Assembly (NCBI GenBank): GCA_023935145.1
Contig: CM043705.1
Coordinates: 60,618,584 to 60,682,583, forward strand
Direction: 5' to 3'
From: Bretschneidera sinensis
Taxonomy: Eukaryota; Streptophyta; Magnoliopsida; Brassicales; Akaniaceae
Length of the DNA: 64,000 nt
Part shown: piece after piece, positions 9,955-20,637 of the stretch
Layout of the letters: every line of letters starts with the position of its first letter
Numbering within the stretch: position 1 is the first letter of the stretch
The notes under the pieces: model-generated
Databases searched by the model: none
Told to the model about the DNA's origin: nothing
Seen by the model: the letters and a program-made list of their open reading frames with translations, nothing else
Program-made: the position numbers and the translations under genes

Positions 9955-12022
9955 CCATTGTACCCTTCAGCAATTGACCCCTCGGGTCGACTTCTATTAC
10001 GTACGTAAGATTTCAAGAGCACTAAATACCTTGCAAAGCCAAAATATTAAAGATAAATTGAGTAGCCAATAATAAAATAAAAAAAAAAGTTCTCAAATTA
10101 GCTTTGAACATCTAACCTCTCAACAGGATACATCCACTTGTAGTGTACGGGACCACCAAGTCTAGCCTCAGAGGCTAAGTGAATGATAAGATGAACCATA
10201 ATGGTAAAGAAACACGGGGGGGATATTTTCTCCAAATGGCAGAGTGTTAAAGCAACACATGACTCCAATATGTCAAGCTCATGGGGATCAAGGGCTTTAG
10301 AGCATAAAGCTTTGAAAAATGATGATAACTCATAAACAACTGCTACAACATGTCTAGGCAAAGATGCTCTTAAGGCAATAGGAGGATTTCTTGCATCAAT
10401 ATGTGACCGTCATGACTCTTTAAGTTTGATAGCTTACGATCCTTTAGGTTGACACATCTCAAGATGTTTGATGCATACCCATCAGGAACTTTAAGATTTG
10501 CCAAAACTGTCAAGAAATTCTGCTTCTCCGTCGAGGACAAGTGTAGCATGCTGGAGGCGAGTGCTCTTTTCCATTAGGAAGAACAACTAAATGGAGGTCT
10601 TTCCTAATACCAATTTCCTCGATATTGCGGCATACCTTTTTATTATCTTTAGTCTTACCATCTATATTCAATATTGTTCCAATCAAATTATCACATATGT
10701 TCTTCTCTATATGCATCACATCTAAATTATGACGCAATAGATTGTCTTTCTAATAAAGTAACTAAAAAAAATACTTCTTTCTTTTCCATAATGTATCTCC
10801 AACTCCCTCATACATGGGAAGATCCTCATTATCAACATTTTCTAAGAAATCTTCCACACCCTTAAAAGGGTTATCAACTTCATCCACTAGTACTTACCCC
10901 GTAGAGGTACCAACATCTTCTCTTGCCCTCTTCTTATAAGGCTTCGAGGTTTTGCTATAGATATAATTTCCACCCTTTTGTTGTCTTAAAACATCATGTC
11001 CAGATGGTGGAACAGGAGCAGATCCCAACTCTATGGTGCCATCAAACTAATCCTTTTGAAAACGAAACTCATGGTTTTCTACTAACCATCGACGATGACC
11101 CATATAGCAAAACTTTCCCCCGTGCTTTAACCATATAGAATGTGTAGATTCCCCACAACATGGACAAGTAACCCGCCCCTTGGTGCTCCAACCAGATAAG
11201 TTTGCATATGCCGGAAAATCATTAATGGTCCAAAGAAGAGAAGCGCGCAGCTTAAAGATTTGATTGGTGGACGCATCAACACCATCCCATAATTGTTTCA
11301 ACTCTTCCATTAGAGGCTGCAAAAAGATATCAATATCATTACCGGGGCTTTTCTCATAAGGAATAACCATTGAAAGGAGGAAGGATGTTTGCTTCATGCA
11401 AAGCCACGGTGGCAAGTTATATGGGATCAAAAGAACGGGCCATGTACTATAAGTTGAACTCATTGTTCGAAAGGGATTGAACTCGTCACTAGCTAGGCCA
11501 AACCTAACACTCCGAGAATAAGCTGCAAAATCAGGATACAAAGTATCAAATTCATTCTAAGCTAATCCATCCACCGGGTGTCTTAAAATCCCATATTTTG
11601 TCTGATCTTTATCATGCCATCTCATCAACGAAGCCGATTTAGATGACATATATATCCTCTTCAATCTCAGTATTAACAAAAAATAATACAATGCTTTAGC
11701 TAGCTTTTTTCTTTTTCGATTGATTATCCATCTCATTCAATGGATCCTCATCATCAGCATTATTTCTGACCCACCATGGCACACCACAGGCATGACAAAA
11801 TTCATCATTCACATGCTTACCCCAATACAGTGTGCAGTTATTAGGACAAACATGAATCTTCTCATAGCCAAGACCTAATCCTTTGATAATCTTCATGGCT
11901 TCATAATAATTTGATGGCAATGGATCACACATCGAAAATGCCATGTTGATAAACTCAAGCAACATAGTCAGAGATTTACCAGACCACCTATTCAAACATT
12001 TGAGGTATAGTAGATATAACAT
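9955..12022 (-). pseudogene. TNP2 CACTA transposase, N-terminal and core part
   Basis: Read down from 12,022: an N-terminal segment with a cysteine cluster (HVCPNNCTLYWG, EFCHACGVPWW) at 12,022-11,696; the TNP2 core at 11,541-11,047 (SDEFNPFRTMSSTYSTWPVL, CPCCGESTHSIWLKHGGKFC); DVMHIEKNICDNLIGTILNI at 10,737-10,510; and a DUF4218 segment at 10,361-10,098 (HVVAVVYELSSFFKALCSKA, PPCFFTIMVHLIIHLASEAR). Frameshifts and stops separate these pieces. The Copia insertion interrupts it just after GSIAEGYNGE at 9,955, and the C-terminal part resumes at 6,383. The true N-terminus may be lost at the 12,027 breakpoint. There is no counterpart in the second duplication copy, which is deleted here. Confidence 0.85.
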
Positions 12023-12027
12023 TTGAG

Positions 12028-12934
12028 GTACTAAATTGTTTAGATGAATTCATTTTCTCCATAGAATTAAATATTTTTTCGGGGGGAATTAGATGAATAT
12101 TTTAATAAGATAAGGGAAAATCTTTTAAAAATAGCAGAAATCACAGCGTCAAATATTCAATAGGGATGACAACGAAGCGGGTTTGAACCACTACCGCCAT
12201 CTTAGCTCACATACATATGGCAGGATTCAGTGCAACCTCTAGGAGGAGTAGGCCAGAAAAGCAAGAGTTCAATGTAAAATAAATTGATTGTTTAATTTAT
12301 AAAAGATTTGCAATTGTATAAGTAAATTCGAATTGTAATTCTGTGAATAAAATAAGATATCGATTTAATGTATTTAACTGCGTGCAGAGTAGTACTGTCT
12401 TATCAACATACAATACTTTTTATTAGGAAGATCACTTGTTCATATAGAATAGTAAATTGTGTTGAAGACTGGCTTAATTTCAAAAACTACAAATAAATCC
12501 CGGTCAGTGTGAGGAAAAAGAAAACCTTGCTTCTTCAGGTCTTTCTTTCTCTCCATTGTGTTAACCTAGTAATTCTTGCTGAATGGAAGAAGCAACAATC
12601 GTGATTTTGCAACACAAATTCCTATATGGTTTGCTGACAGGATATAGCTGCTTTCAAATTATTTTTTTTATTTTAATGATACATACGTCACTAAAAAGAA
12701 CAAAATAATTTTGTGGAAGAAGCAATTTCTGCTACAGAAATAGCCTCTCCCATCTATTAATTTTTTTCTTATTTTTGGTACTCTATTTAGCCACTAACTT
12801 GTATATGTAGGCCAGAATAAGATTTTATATAATTTAGTTAGATTTTGAATAGTTATTCATTAAGGAACAAGGTAGGAATTGCAAGTGTGTTTCACGTTAT
12901 GCTTTCTTGTGGAAAACTTTGATTTGAAAATAAT
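12028..12934. other. TBL-array spacer and TBL-1 3' flank
   Basis: Non-coding DNA matching the 3' half of the spacer in other units (for example 21,228-22,138 and 43,801-44,713). The first half of the spacer has been replaced by the CACTA remnant. No gene is seen. Confidence 0.85.
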
Positions 12935-15423
12935 CTAGTTCTGAAGTAGAGTTGCATATAGGAGTTCATTCCAGGTATCAGGAAGTCCGGGGAGACCCCA
13001 ATGGCTGAAGTCTGTTCCAAGGGATTCTACATGACCGTAGGACGAGGGGTGACCATCTTTCTTTAGTTGTGATAAGGTTGTCAAATTAAGCAAATGAACT
13101 TTCTTTTGCATTGTACCTATTACTTTTTCTAGAATTGCTTCCGCTTTATGTAAACCTCCTGGATACTTAGACTCAAGCAATGGATGTGTTTCCCCTTTGC
13201 AAGTCTTCTCATTTTGATCCCCCCAATCTCTTGAACTGTGTTAAAAAAAAGAAAGAAAAATATGAAGATATGTAACAAATACATATGACACTCTATAGAA
13301 ATTTACTTACTTGTGATGATCTGGAGAAACACCCTGGAAGAAGATTTTGGTTTTGGTAGTATCCACATTAGAATTTACCGATCTAGCCCACGTATTCAAT
13401 GCTTTCTCATATGCAACCAAGCGATCCATGTCTTTGTATGTGGATTCCCCATCTTGAATAACATCCCATCTGTAAGGTTAATTTTTTTTTTTTTAGAATA
13501 GAAATATCACATAAAAGCAAGGTTTTTAATTTTGATTTCAACAAAGATTTCGAGAGTAAAAGAAATACGGAAGTACAGATGAAAATTTCGATTTCAATTT
13601 GAAATTGTAAAAGGGTAAAAAATTCCATCATCAAGAATTAATTTGTTCAATTTCCAGAAATTGACAAAAAACATTCCTCGAAATATTACCTATCTATTCA
13701 TGGAAATTGAAGGAATTTTCGAAATATCACAGAAATTCAGAATTTTATTGGAAAATCCTGAGTTATTTGGTAAAACGATATGAAATGGTCAAGATGCGTG
13801 GAAATTCGAAATTTCAACGAGATTGTGATCCTCGTATGCAAGGGCAGAGTGAACAACTCAGAAATCATGTGATGAACCAATGTAATGGAAAAGATACTGG
13901 TATATATATAAGGTTCTATAAAACCAAAAGTAACTTCAACTAATATTTTTGAAGAATAGACACCTGAGATTGCGGTTCAAGGGAATCAATTGTCTTTTTT
14001 AATAGAATTCAATCTATGAACACAAACATATGAAGAGGGTATATATGATTGATTGCACTTTTCAGTTAAAAAAAATCCTCAATATTTAGTGACACAAATC
14101 AAGTGTTAATGAAAAACTTACGGTGTTTTGGATCCACTGTGAAGCCACCAATGCCATGTATTGAAGATCGATGCATCGATTCCCTTCCATATTTCTCCAT
14201 CGTTAATGGAATTAAGTTTTAAAATTCACCAACCTTTCTCCCTAACAACATCAACTAGCAGTGCATTGCGGGAGTACATTAACGAAACATTGTAGCTCTA
14301 CAAAATGAAAAATGAAATTGAAGTGCGGTATGATATTTTAGTAATCGTAACAATTTAGTAAATGAGTGGTTAGTGGTTTTATTCTCCACTACATGAATTA
14401 AGGGTATCATAGATAGATTTTGTTTTTCTTTTTATTAAAAAATGGTTTATGAGATTGATTCATCATTGGATGAATGTCACAACATCCATAATATTCACGT
14501 GACTCATTCAAATGATGCATTGAAATCTAAATATTCTCCCCAATTATTGAAGGGGACCTCTGAATTATTTTGATGACGAACTTTCTTCTTCTACGCACTG
14601 CCCCTCTCTTTTTTTGTAAAAAAAAAAATTACACTAACAAGAAAAGTGTAGTGTTCATCACCAAAGTTTAAACGAATACCAAATTTAACCTAAGATAATT
14701 TTGACAAAGTAATTCAAAGGAAAAATAAAATTCTCATACCGGGAAGCTAAATGTGGAGATACCTCTTTTCCTCGTTAAGGTATATTTAGCATGTGGTTCT
14801 GCTGTATGAAGCATGCATGTGAGTGACTGCCGTTGATTAAGACCCATTGAATCCCCAATAAACATGATTCGTTTTCCTTTAAATCCCCTCAAGAAATCTT
14901 TCCCGTTAAATCTGTTTATATATATAAATTGTCTTATAAGTCATGTAATTAATTATTAAATTAGTAAATGACTTTAGAGAGGAAAATTAAGGTTGGTAAA
15001 TATGTACGTACTTTGGTAACGTGCATGAATTGGGCTTCCATCTGTACTTAAGATAATCTTTGTCTGGTCGACCATTTTTATGGCAATCAAATTGTTTTTC
15101 TATAAAAGGGCAACTTTCTGAGCTGTAAAAAGGGTAAGAAGACGTAGTATCATTGTGATAATCCCAACTCCCCTCAAAATAATTACAATAATCAGTCATT
15201 TCATATCTATATACTTCATAGCGGCGTTTTGTATTCCAAAGGGTTACTTTTATTTTGCACTTACGACAATCATAATCTGTCCTATAGCCTTTCTTACATG
15301 GATAGCACCGTCAGGTTTAAATTTGATCCTGTATTTCTTCCCCCATTCTTTGACTTCCTCTTTTCCCCCAAAAACTTCAAAAGCTATTGCACCAGCAAGA
15401 AATATAGGAAGCCATGAACCCAT
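12935..15423 (-). pseudogene. TBL: TBL-1, trichome-birefringence-like PC-esterase pseudogene
   Basis: Exons by alignment to TBL-4: 15,423-15,012, 14,911-14,740, 14,297-14,122, 13,469-13,311 and 13,235-12,935. TBL proteins are Golgi O-acetyltransferases for wall polysaccharides. The GDS block survives (exon 2). Exon 1 is 412 nt instead of 416: a net 4-base loss near 15,306 (GATAGCACCGTC against GATAGCAAGGGTCGTC on the plus strand) shifts the frame before the conserved domain. In exon 5 two conserved cysteines of the DCSHWCLPG block are replaced (reading DFSHWGLPG). Exon 4 has Ser where sisters have Trp (WARSV). About 440 bp of 5' flank are also missing and a retrotransposon sits about 150 bp upstream of the start. 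This is a dead copy. It is the closest sister of TBL-6. Confidence 0.9.
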
Positions 15424-15570
15424 TTTTTATCGTCAGTGTTTAAATATAAGACACAAAAATAATTAAGGAGATGGACTTATTACTACTAATTCATTTTGTT
15501 CATCAACAACTCAAAGCCCGTTGATTAATTAACTCTTAAATACTGCTGTTCACTTTCTCCACTATGAATG
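15424..15570. other. Shortened 5' flank of TBL-1
   Basis: Sister units carry about 590 bp between the gene start and the 'CTATGAATG' landmark. Here 'CTGCTGT' joins straight to 'TCACTTTCTCC' near 15,549, so about 440 bp including the putative TATA region are deleted. GAATG at 15,566-15,570 is the left target duplication of the following Ty3 element. Confidence 0.8.
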
Positions 15571-16017
15571 TGGTGCAGGAGGATCCGAGTTAGATGATGT
15601 TGAGCTGTCATATGACAGGTTGACTGCCTAGAATAGGCCACGGGCTCAGATCAGGCCGGAAAGACCCTACTTTGATTGGAAATGAGCCAATGAACAAAAC
15701 TTGATTCTTTATAATCAGCCTCAACATTTTTAAGCCAAAAAACGACGTTTAGGCCCTCAAATTGGCAGTTTAATGTTTTTAGGAAATTATTTATTTTAAT
15801 TATTTTAATTTCAGCCTTAATTTAGTTTTCCTATTTTGTTCTGACCTTATAAATAAGGTCTTAGGGTTTCGTAAACATTATTATTGAATTTGCATAATTT
15901 TAAATAAAACATCAGAGCTGTTTCTCTATATTATTTTTTAGGGTTTTTCTTGTGTTACTCCCTGTGAACTATCTATTTGACTGGCTTGCAGAATAATCGC
16001 TATTCTGCCCGGTGTCA
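15571..16017 (+). repeat. Ty3 element 5' LTR
   Basis: Direct repeat of 17,828-18,275, starting TGGTGCAGG and ending GGTGTCA. The two LTRs differ at a modest number of positions, so the insertion is not brand new. Confidence 0.92.
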
Positions 16018-16019
16018 GT

Positions 16020-16031
16020 TGGTATCAGAGC
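16020..16031 (+). other. Retrotransposon primer-binding site
   Basis: TGGTATCAGAGC two bases after the 5' LTR, complementary to the 3' end of plant initiator tRNA-Met. Confidence 0.9.
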
Positions 16032-16106
16032 TTCAGCGTTTTCCTAGGGCAAGATTTCATCAGTTCCATGGCTGGTGGTCGTGGTCGTGGTCGTCGCGGG
16101 TAGGTT

Positions 16107-17888
16107 TTGAACGAGGAAGCCCCATGTCGTGATCGTAACGTTCAGGATGCGATGATTGAAGATTTACAGAGGCAAGTTGCCGAGTTAACCCAGCGTCTAG
16201 CGGCGCAAAATTTCGGAGATCATGAGATTGAAGATCACGATTCCGATTCCAGTTCCAGTTCCGAAAAACCACATCACAATCCTACTCGATTCTGGGAGTA
16301 CCGTGGTCAGGAAGAACGTTATGGAGACCTCGGATTCAGAGTGGATCTGCCCGAGTTTTCTGGTACGTTACAGGCCGAGGGATTCGTAGATTGGTTGAAT
16401 GAAGTGGAGCGTATTTTCGAGTACAAGGAAGTCCCAGATCGTGTGAAGGTGAAACTGGTCGCCATCAAATTGAAGGGCAGAGCATCTGCGTGGTGAGAGC
16501 AGTTGAGGTGTTCGCGTGATCGGTAGGGCAAAGCCAAGATTACAGATTGGGAGAAGATGAAGAAGAAGATGAAGGGTCACTTCCTCCCTTTCGGTTACAC
16601 TCAGACCTTGTTTCAGCGTCTTCATTCGTTGAGGCAGGGCACGAGATCGGTGGATGATTAAACGGAGGAATTCTATCATTTGATTGCCCGGAACGACTTA
16701 TCTGAAACTAAGGAGCAGATGGTGGCATGATATTTGGGGGGATTACGGCAGCCCCTACAGGATGTCCTCAGCCTTCACTCGCTGTGAACTGTTTCAGAGG
16801 CATATCAGCGTGCACTTGCGGTGGAGAAACAGCAGAACAGGAGGCCATTGAACAGAGACGATCAAAACAATCAGCCAGTTCGCCCTAAAGAATCCCGTCC
16901 TGTCCAGCAACCACCTCAAGGTAACCCTAACCCGAATATTAGATGTTTCATATGTGGTGAACATGGGCATAAATCACTTGAGTGCAGGAAGCCTGCTAGT
17001 AATAAAGGTAAAAATCTACTGATTGAGGATGATGGAGTAGACGAAACTGAGGAGATTGGGGAGCCTATGTATGACGATGATGAGTATGGAGATGTATTGT
17101 ATAGGGATGGCCATGAGACCTTGGTCGTTCGTAAGAGCCTACTGACCCCCAAGGGCGATTCAGGGGACGATTGGTTGAGGACCAATATTTTTCACACGAC
17201 CTGTACAGTTGCTGATAAAGTCTGCAAGATGATCATAGATAGTGGCAGTTGTGAGAATGTGGTGTCTGAAGAGGCTGTCAAGAAACTGCAGTTGAAAACA
17301 GATCGTCATCCTAAGTCGTACAAATTGTCTTGGCTGAATAAAAGCAGTGAGGTAACGGTAGATAGGCGTTGCCTAGTTTCTTTTTCGATTGGTAAGAGAT
17401 ATTTTGATAATGCTTGGTGTGATGTTGTATGTATGGATGCTTGTCATGTATTGTTAGGCAGGCCTTGGCAGTATGACTATAATGTTATTCATGATGGGCG
17501 AAAAAACACATACTCCCTTAGCATCACTCCTACCCCGATTTCCAATAATACTAATCTGCTTTCGATGTCCAGGTTTTTAGCAGAGGTTGAGCATGTAGAT
17601 GTGGTTTATGCTCTGTTGCCTTGCGGGAATAGCGCAGCAGATCTGAATCCAGAATTACCAGTCGAAGTGCAGCAGCTGTTAGCAAAGTTTTCTGACCTGA
17701 TTCCAGAGGATCTTCCTCCTGGGTTGCCGCTTGAGGTATTTAATGTGAAACGCATGAGTCCTTGTTTTGGGGATTCCGATGTGGCTATTGTGAACTCAAG
17801 GACGAGTTCTTTCCAACCTGGGGCGACTGATACAGGAGGATCCGAGTTAGATGATGCTGAGCTGTCATATGACAGGTTGACTGCCTAG
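16107..17888 (+). pseudogene. Ty3 gag-protease polyprotein remnant
   Basis: A single reading frame runs from about 16,107 to a TAG at 17,886-17,888 inside the 3' LTR, broken by five stops between 16,494 and 16,800. The N-terminal part is gag (PEFSGTLQAEGFVDWLNEVE). A CCHC zinc knuckle, CFICGEHGHKSLEC, lies at about 16,950-16,990. A retropepsin-like domain follows, with active-site IIDSGS near 17,232-17,250 and VLLGRPWQYD near 17,451-17,480. The frame then passes from LPVEVQQLLAKFSDLIPEDL directly to a terminal tail, skipping reverse transcriptase, RNase H and integrase. No frameshift is needed to link the parts, so point stops are the main lesions of gag. It cannot make an active element on its own. 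Confidence 0.87.
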
Positions 17889-18275
17889 AACGGGCCACGG
17901 GCTCAGATCAGGCCCAAAAGACCCTATTCTGATTGGAAATGGGCCAATGAACAAAACCTGATTACTTTGTAATCTTCCTCAGCATTTTTAAGCCAAAAAA
18001 CGACGTTTAGACCCTCAAATTGGCAGTTTAATGTTTTTAGGAAACTTTTTATTTTAATTATTTTAATTTCAGCCTTAATTTAGTTTTCTTATTTTGTTCT
18101 GACCTTCTAAATAAGATCTTAGGGTTTCGTAAGCATTATTATTGAATTTGCATAATTTTAAATAAAACATCAGAGCTGTTTCTCTGTATTGTTTTTTAGG
18201 TTTTTTCTTGTGTTACTCCCTGTGAACTATCTGTTCGACTAGCCTGCAGAATAATCGTTATTCTGCCCCGCCTCA
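17828..18275 (+). repeat. Ty3 element 3' LTR
   Basis: Starts TGATACAGG and ends CCGCCTCA, followed by the GAATG target duplication. The first 61 bases are also the end of the polyprotein frame. Confidence 0.92.
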
Positions 18276-18834
18276 GAATGGGGTTTAAAACCAATAAAGA
18301 ATTAGGAACATTGTCATGACCCATCCCAGGTTGGCCACCCCTAGACGGTGTCATCACATTTTGAAAATCCAAGCACGACACATATACGCAACAATAAATA
18401 TAGTATTACCAGATTTTTTTTTTATCCTTTAACAGGAGAGGTAAACAAATCTGATATTCACTTAAACATAGAATATATAAATGCATGAATATTTACAATA
18501 AAATTTTTACAAGTCTTTAACTCGATTGTCTGAGGATATTAACACGTACTTGGCTTACAGAAAAAGATCTCGACTAATTCTCAACCCACCAAACTATTTA
18601 TCTTGACTGCTACCTGAAATCATTGAACAGTGAGGAGTGAGCTTCACAAGCTCAGCGAATTAAATTTACTGAAAGTATTCCAAATTCTATCAATAATCCT
18701 TTAATATTAAAATTTATTTTTCGAATAACCTGATGACAACTTTCTACTATCAATCTCTTCTTCTCAATCATTGGTTCACCTTAAGACTATCAATTATTTC
18801 CTAATTACCTCGTAATGAGGTTCATATCAAAAAG

Positions 18835-19110
18835 TCCATCATTTAGATAAGTCTTATCACTGTCTTTTTATATGAAACTGAACCTTCTATAATTAAATTC
18901 ACAAAAAGTATCACAACTCAACATCTCGAAAATCTCATCATTATAGCTGTCTCTTTTTATGAGACCCAGCCATCTATAATTTAATTCACAATTAATATAC
19001 CACAACTCAGTATCTCACACATCTCATCATTATAGCTGCCTTTTTTTATGAGACCCAGCCATCTATAATTTAATTCACAATTAATATACCACATCTCAGC
19101 ATTTCAAATA
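18835..19110. repeat. Tandem repeat of about 89 bp in solo LTR
   Basis: Two close copies and one diverged upstream copy, recognisable by TCTCATCATTATAGCTG and TATGAGACCCAGCCATCTAT spaced about 89 bases apart. Confidence 0.75.
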
Positions 19111-19184
19111 ATGCAATGATAATTAAAACAGATGCAGATGCATGAATGATTATGATGGGAACGTCTTCCCACCTGTCGACAGGT

Positions 19185-19350
19185 TATTATTATCTTAGAC
19201 CGGCTGCCCTCCCGATTCTTTTATTCTCATCAGACCGGCTGCCTTCCCGGTTAATTCCAAAATATACCAGCTGTCACGGTTTTTATTTTTCATCCCAGCA
19301 TATACCAGCTGTCACGGTTATTTCATTAAATCGGCTGCCTTCCCGGTTCT
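19185..19350. repeat. Short GC-rich interspersed motifs in solo LTR
   Basis: CGGCTGCCTTCCCGGTT-like motifs occur three times and TATACCAGCTGTCACGGTT twice within about 160 bases. This is a compact internal repeat in an otherwise AT-rich LTR. Confidence 0.7.
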
Positions 19351-20637
19351 TTTGGTTATATTATTTAATGCATATGTGCATGAACAATGATATGAAATAG
19401 TAAAATAAACAGAAATATAAAAACAATATAAAGATTCAAGCCACTTAATTTGGCTATCCTAATTATCCACAAGATTCTTCTCTTCCCAAATCACATAAAA
19501 AAAATCCATTAAAGTCTGTCCAGATCCACTAAATTTCATCTCAAATTGTCCATCAGAATTTGTCAAGATCCACTTAAATTCATCTTAAATCATCCATAAA
19601 AATTTAGCAAGATCCGCTAAAATTCATCTCGTCATAATTCATGTTAAAACATCGGTATGTCTCATCAATAATTTATTTATTGCTTTTATTTTTAAGTCAA
19701 CTTATAAATTCCAAAAATATTATTACTCACCGAGAAATATTTCTACATATCCAAATTTTCTATCATTCCCATAAATCACTTTTTCATCTATCACCCAAAC
19801 ATACTTAAATAATTAAATTTAAGATTATCACTAAAATAATTGATTTTTTCATTTAGACTACTTAAAGTAAATCCAACTCACCACGTAGCACTTAAAGCTA
19901 CTCGTGGGCCACCTCTTTGCCTTTCCCGATCTTCCTCGAATTTTCTCCTGATTGTTGACTACCAACACCTGACATAATATTGGAATTTAAATTTCTTATT
20001 ATTTCTTCTTTTCTCCATAAACCACACAGTTTGAAAAAATTTCTAATTTAACCTCCTGAAACTTTCATAAATGATAAAATAACATTACTTTATTACCTTA
20101 TGCTATTTTGATAGCTTCCCGAAATATTTTCGAAAATACTCTCAAAATTTTGTTCATTCCACCTTTCTTTAAACTCCCAAGTGTTTTAAGAACACAGATG
20201 AAATATTTGGAACTAATCAAAAATTCTTTCGCGTTCTCTTCATAAATCTCTCGCACACATTATATAGGAGAGCTTGGCTGCAAATTTCAACAGCTCCCTC
20301 CTTCAATCGTCTCCATGATTTGGAGGATTTAAAAAATAAGACATGATTGCCTTACCAACATAATGATTCACCTTTGTTTTTCTTTTCTTTTCTTTACTTT
20401 ACTTTTCCCCACTAACAACAAAAATAAATAAAACCAAACATTCCACTTGAAATTGTTCTCTCGGTGGCAGCAAGTATGCTGCCCCGAGTTACTATTCCAA
20501 GTTGATTTTTTTTTTTTTTTTGCTTTTCAACCTTGGTCTCCGGAAATCTTCATTCAGCCATTCAGGGATTTAACTCTTTGTCATATTGATAAAAATATAC
20601 ACTTACCCAACTTTTAAAATACGGATATTACAAACAT

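Larger units (their letters stand above)
226..12027 (-). mobile_element. Truncated CACTA (En/Spm) transposon, copy A
   Basis: The element begins with the CACTACAAG terminus at 226, followed by dense subterminal repeats (about 245-490), as is typical of CACTA elements. Transposase genes run on the minus strand: TNP2 pieces at 12,022-9,955 and 6,383-5,249, then a TNP1-like (Transposase_24) gene at 4,833-957. A captured RPA1 fragment lies antisense in a TNP1 intron, and a Copia element is inserted at 6,384-9,949. The opposite CACTA terminus is absent: at about 12,027 the sequence passes straight into TBL spacer DNA beginning GTACTAAATTG, which is also found at 21,228 and 43,801. The element is therefore 5'-truncated relative to TNP2 and has no complete transposase. 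Confidence 0.9.
15571..18275 (+). mobile_element. Internally deleted Ty3-type LTR retrotransposon (gag-protease only)
   Basis: The LTRs at 15,571-16,017 (447 bp) and 17,828-18,275 (448 bp) have TG..CA ends and flank a 1.8-kb interior. A perfect 5-bp target duplication GAATG lies at 15,566-15,570 and 18,276-18,280. The tRNA-iMet primer site TGGTATCAGAGC is at 16,020-16,031. The interior encodes gag and protease but jumps from just after protease to the end of the polyprotein, so reverse transcriptase, RNase H and integrase are missing. The matching unit near 63,420 lacks this insertion, so it is younger than the duplication or absent from that lineage. It is non-autonomous. Confidence 0.93.
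18312..20632. mobile_element. Solo LTR of a Ty3-type element
   Basis: A 2,321-bp insertion that begins TGTCATGACCCATCCC and ends GGATATTACA, with perfect AACAT duplications at 18,307-18,311 and 20,633-20,637. The empty site GGAACATCTCCG is seen intact at 38,618, 43,207, 47,815 and 63,447. There is no internal region, primer site or second LTR, so this is a solo LTR left by recombination between two LTRs. Its start resembles that of the LTR at 23,493 (TGTAACGACCCATCCC), so the two are probably related families. Its orientation is not fixed by the sequence alone. Confidence 0.9.

Noticed and set aside
15155..15466. Possible plus-strand membrane protein upstream of the Ty3 element
   Set aside because: It is antisense to TBL-1 exon 1 and corresponds to the antisense frame of every other unit.
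16020..16031. tRNA-like sequence (also at 34,861 and 33,452)
   Set aside because: These are retrotransposon primer sites complementary to a tRNA 3' end, without cloverleaf structure nearby.
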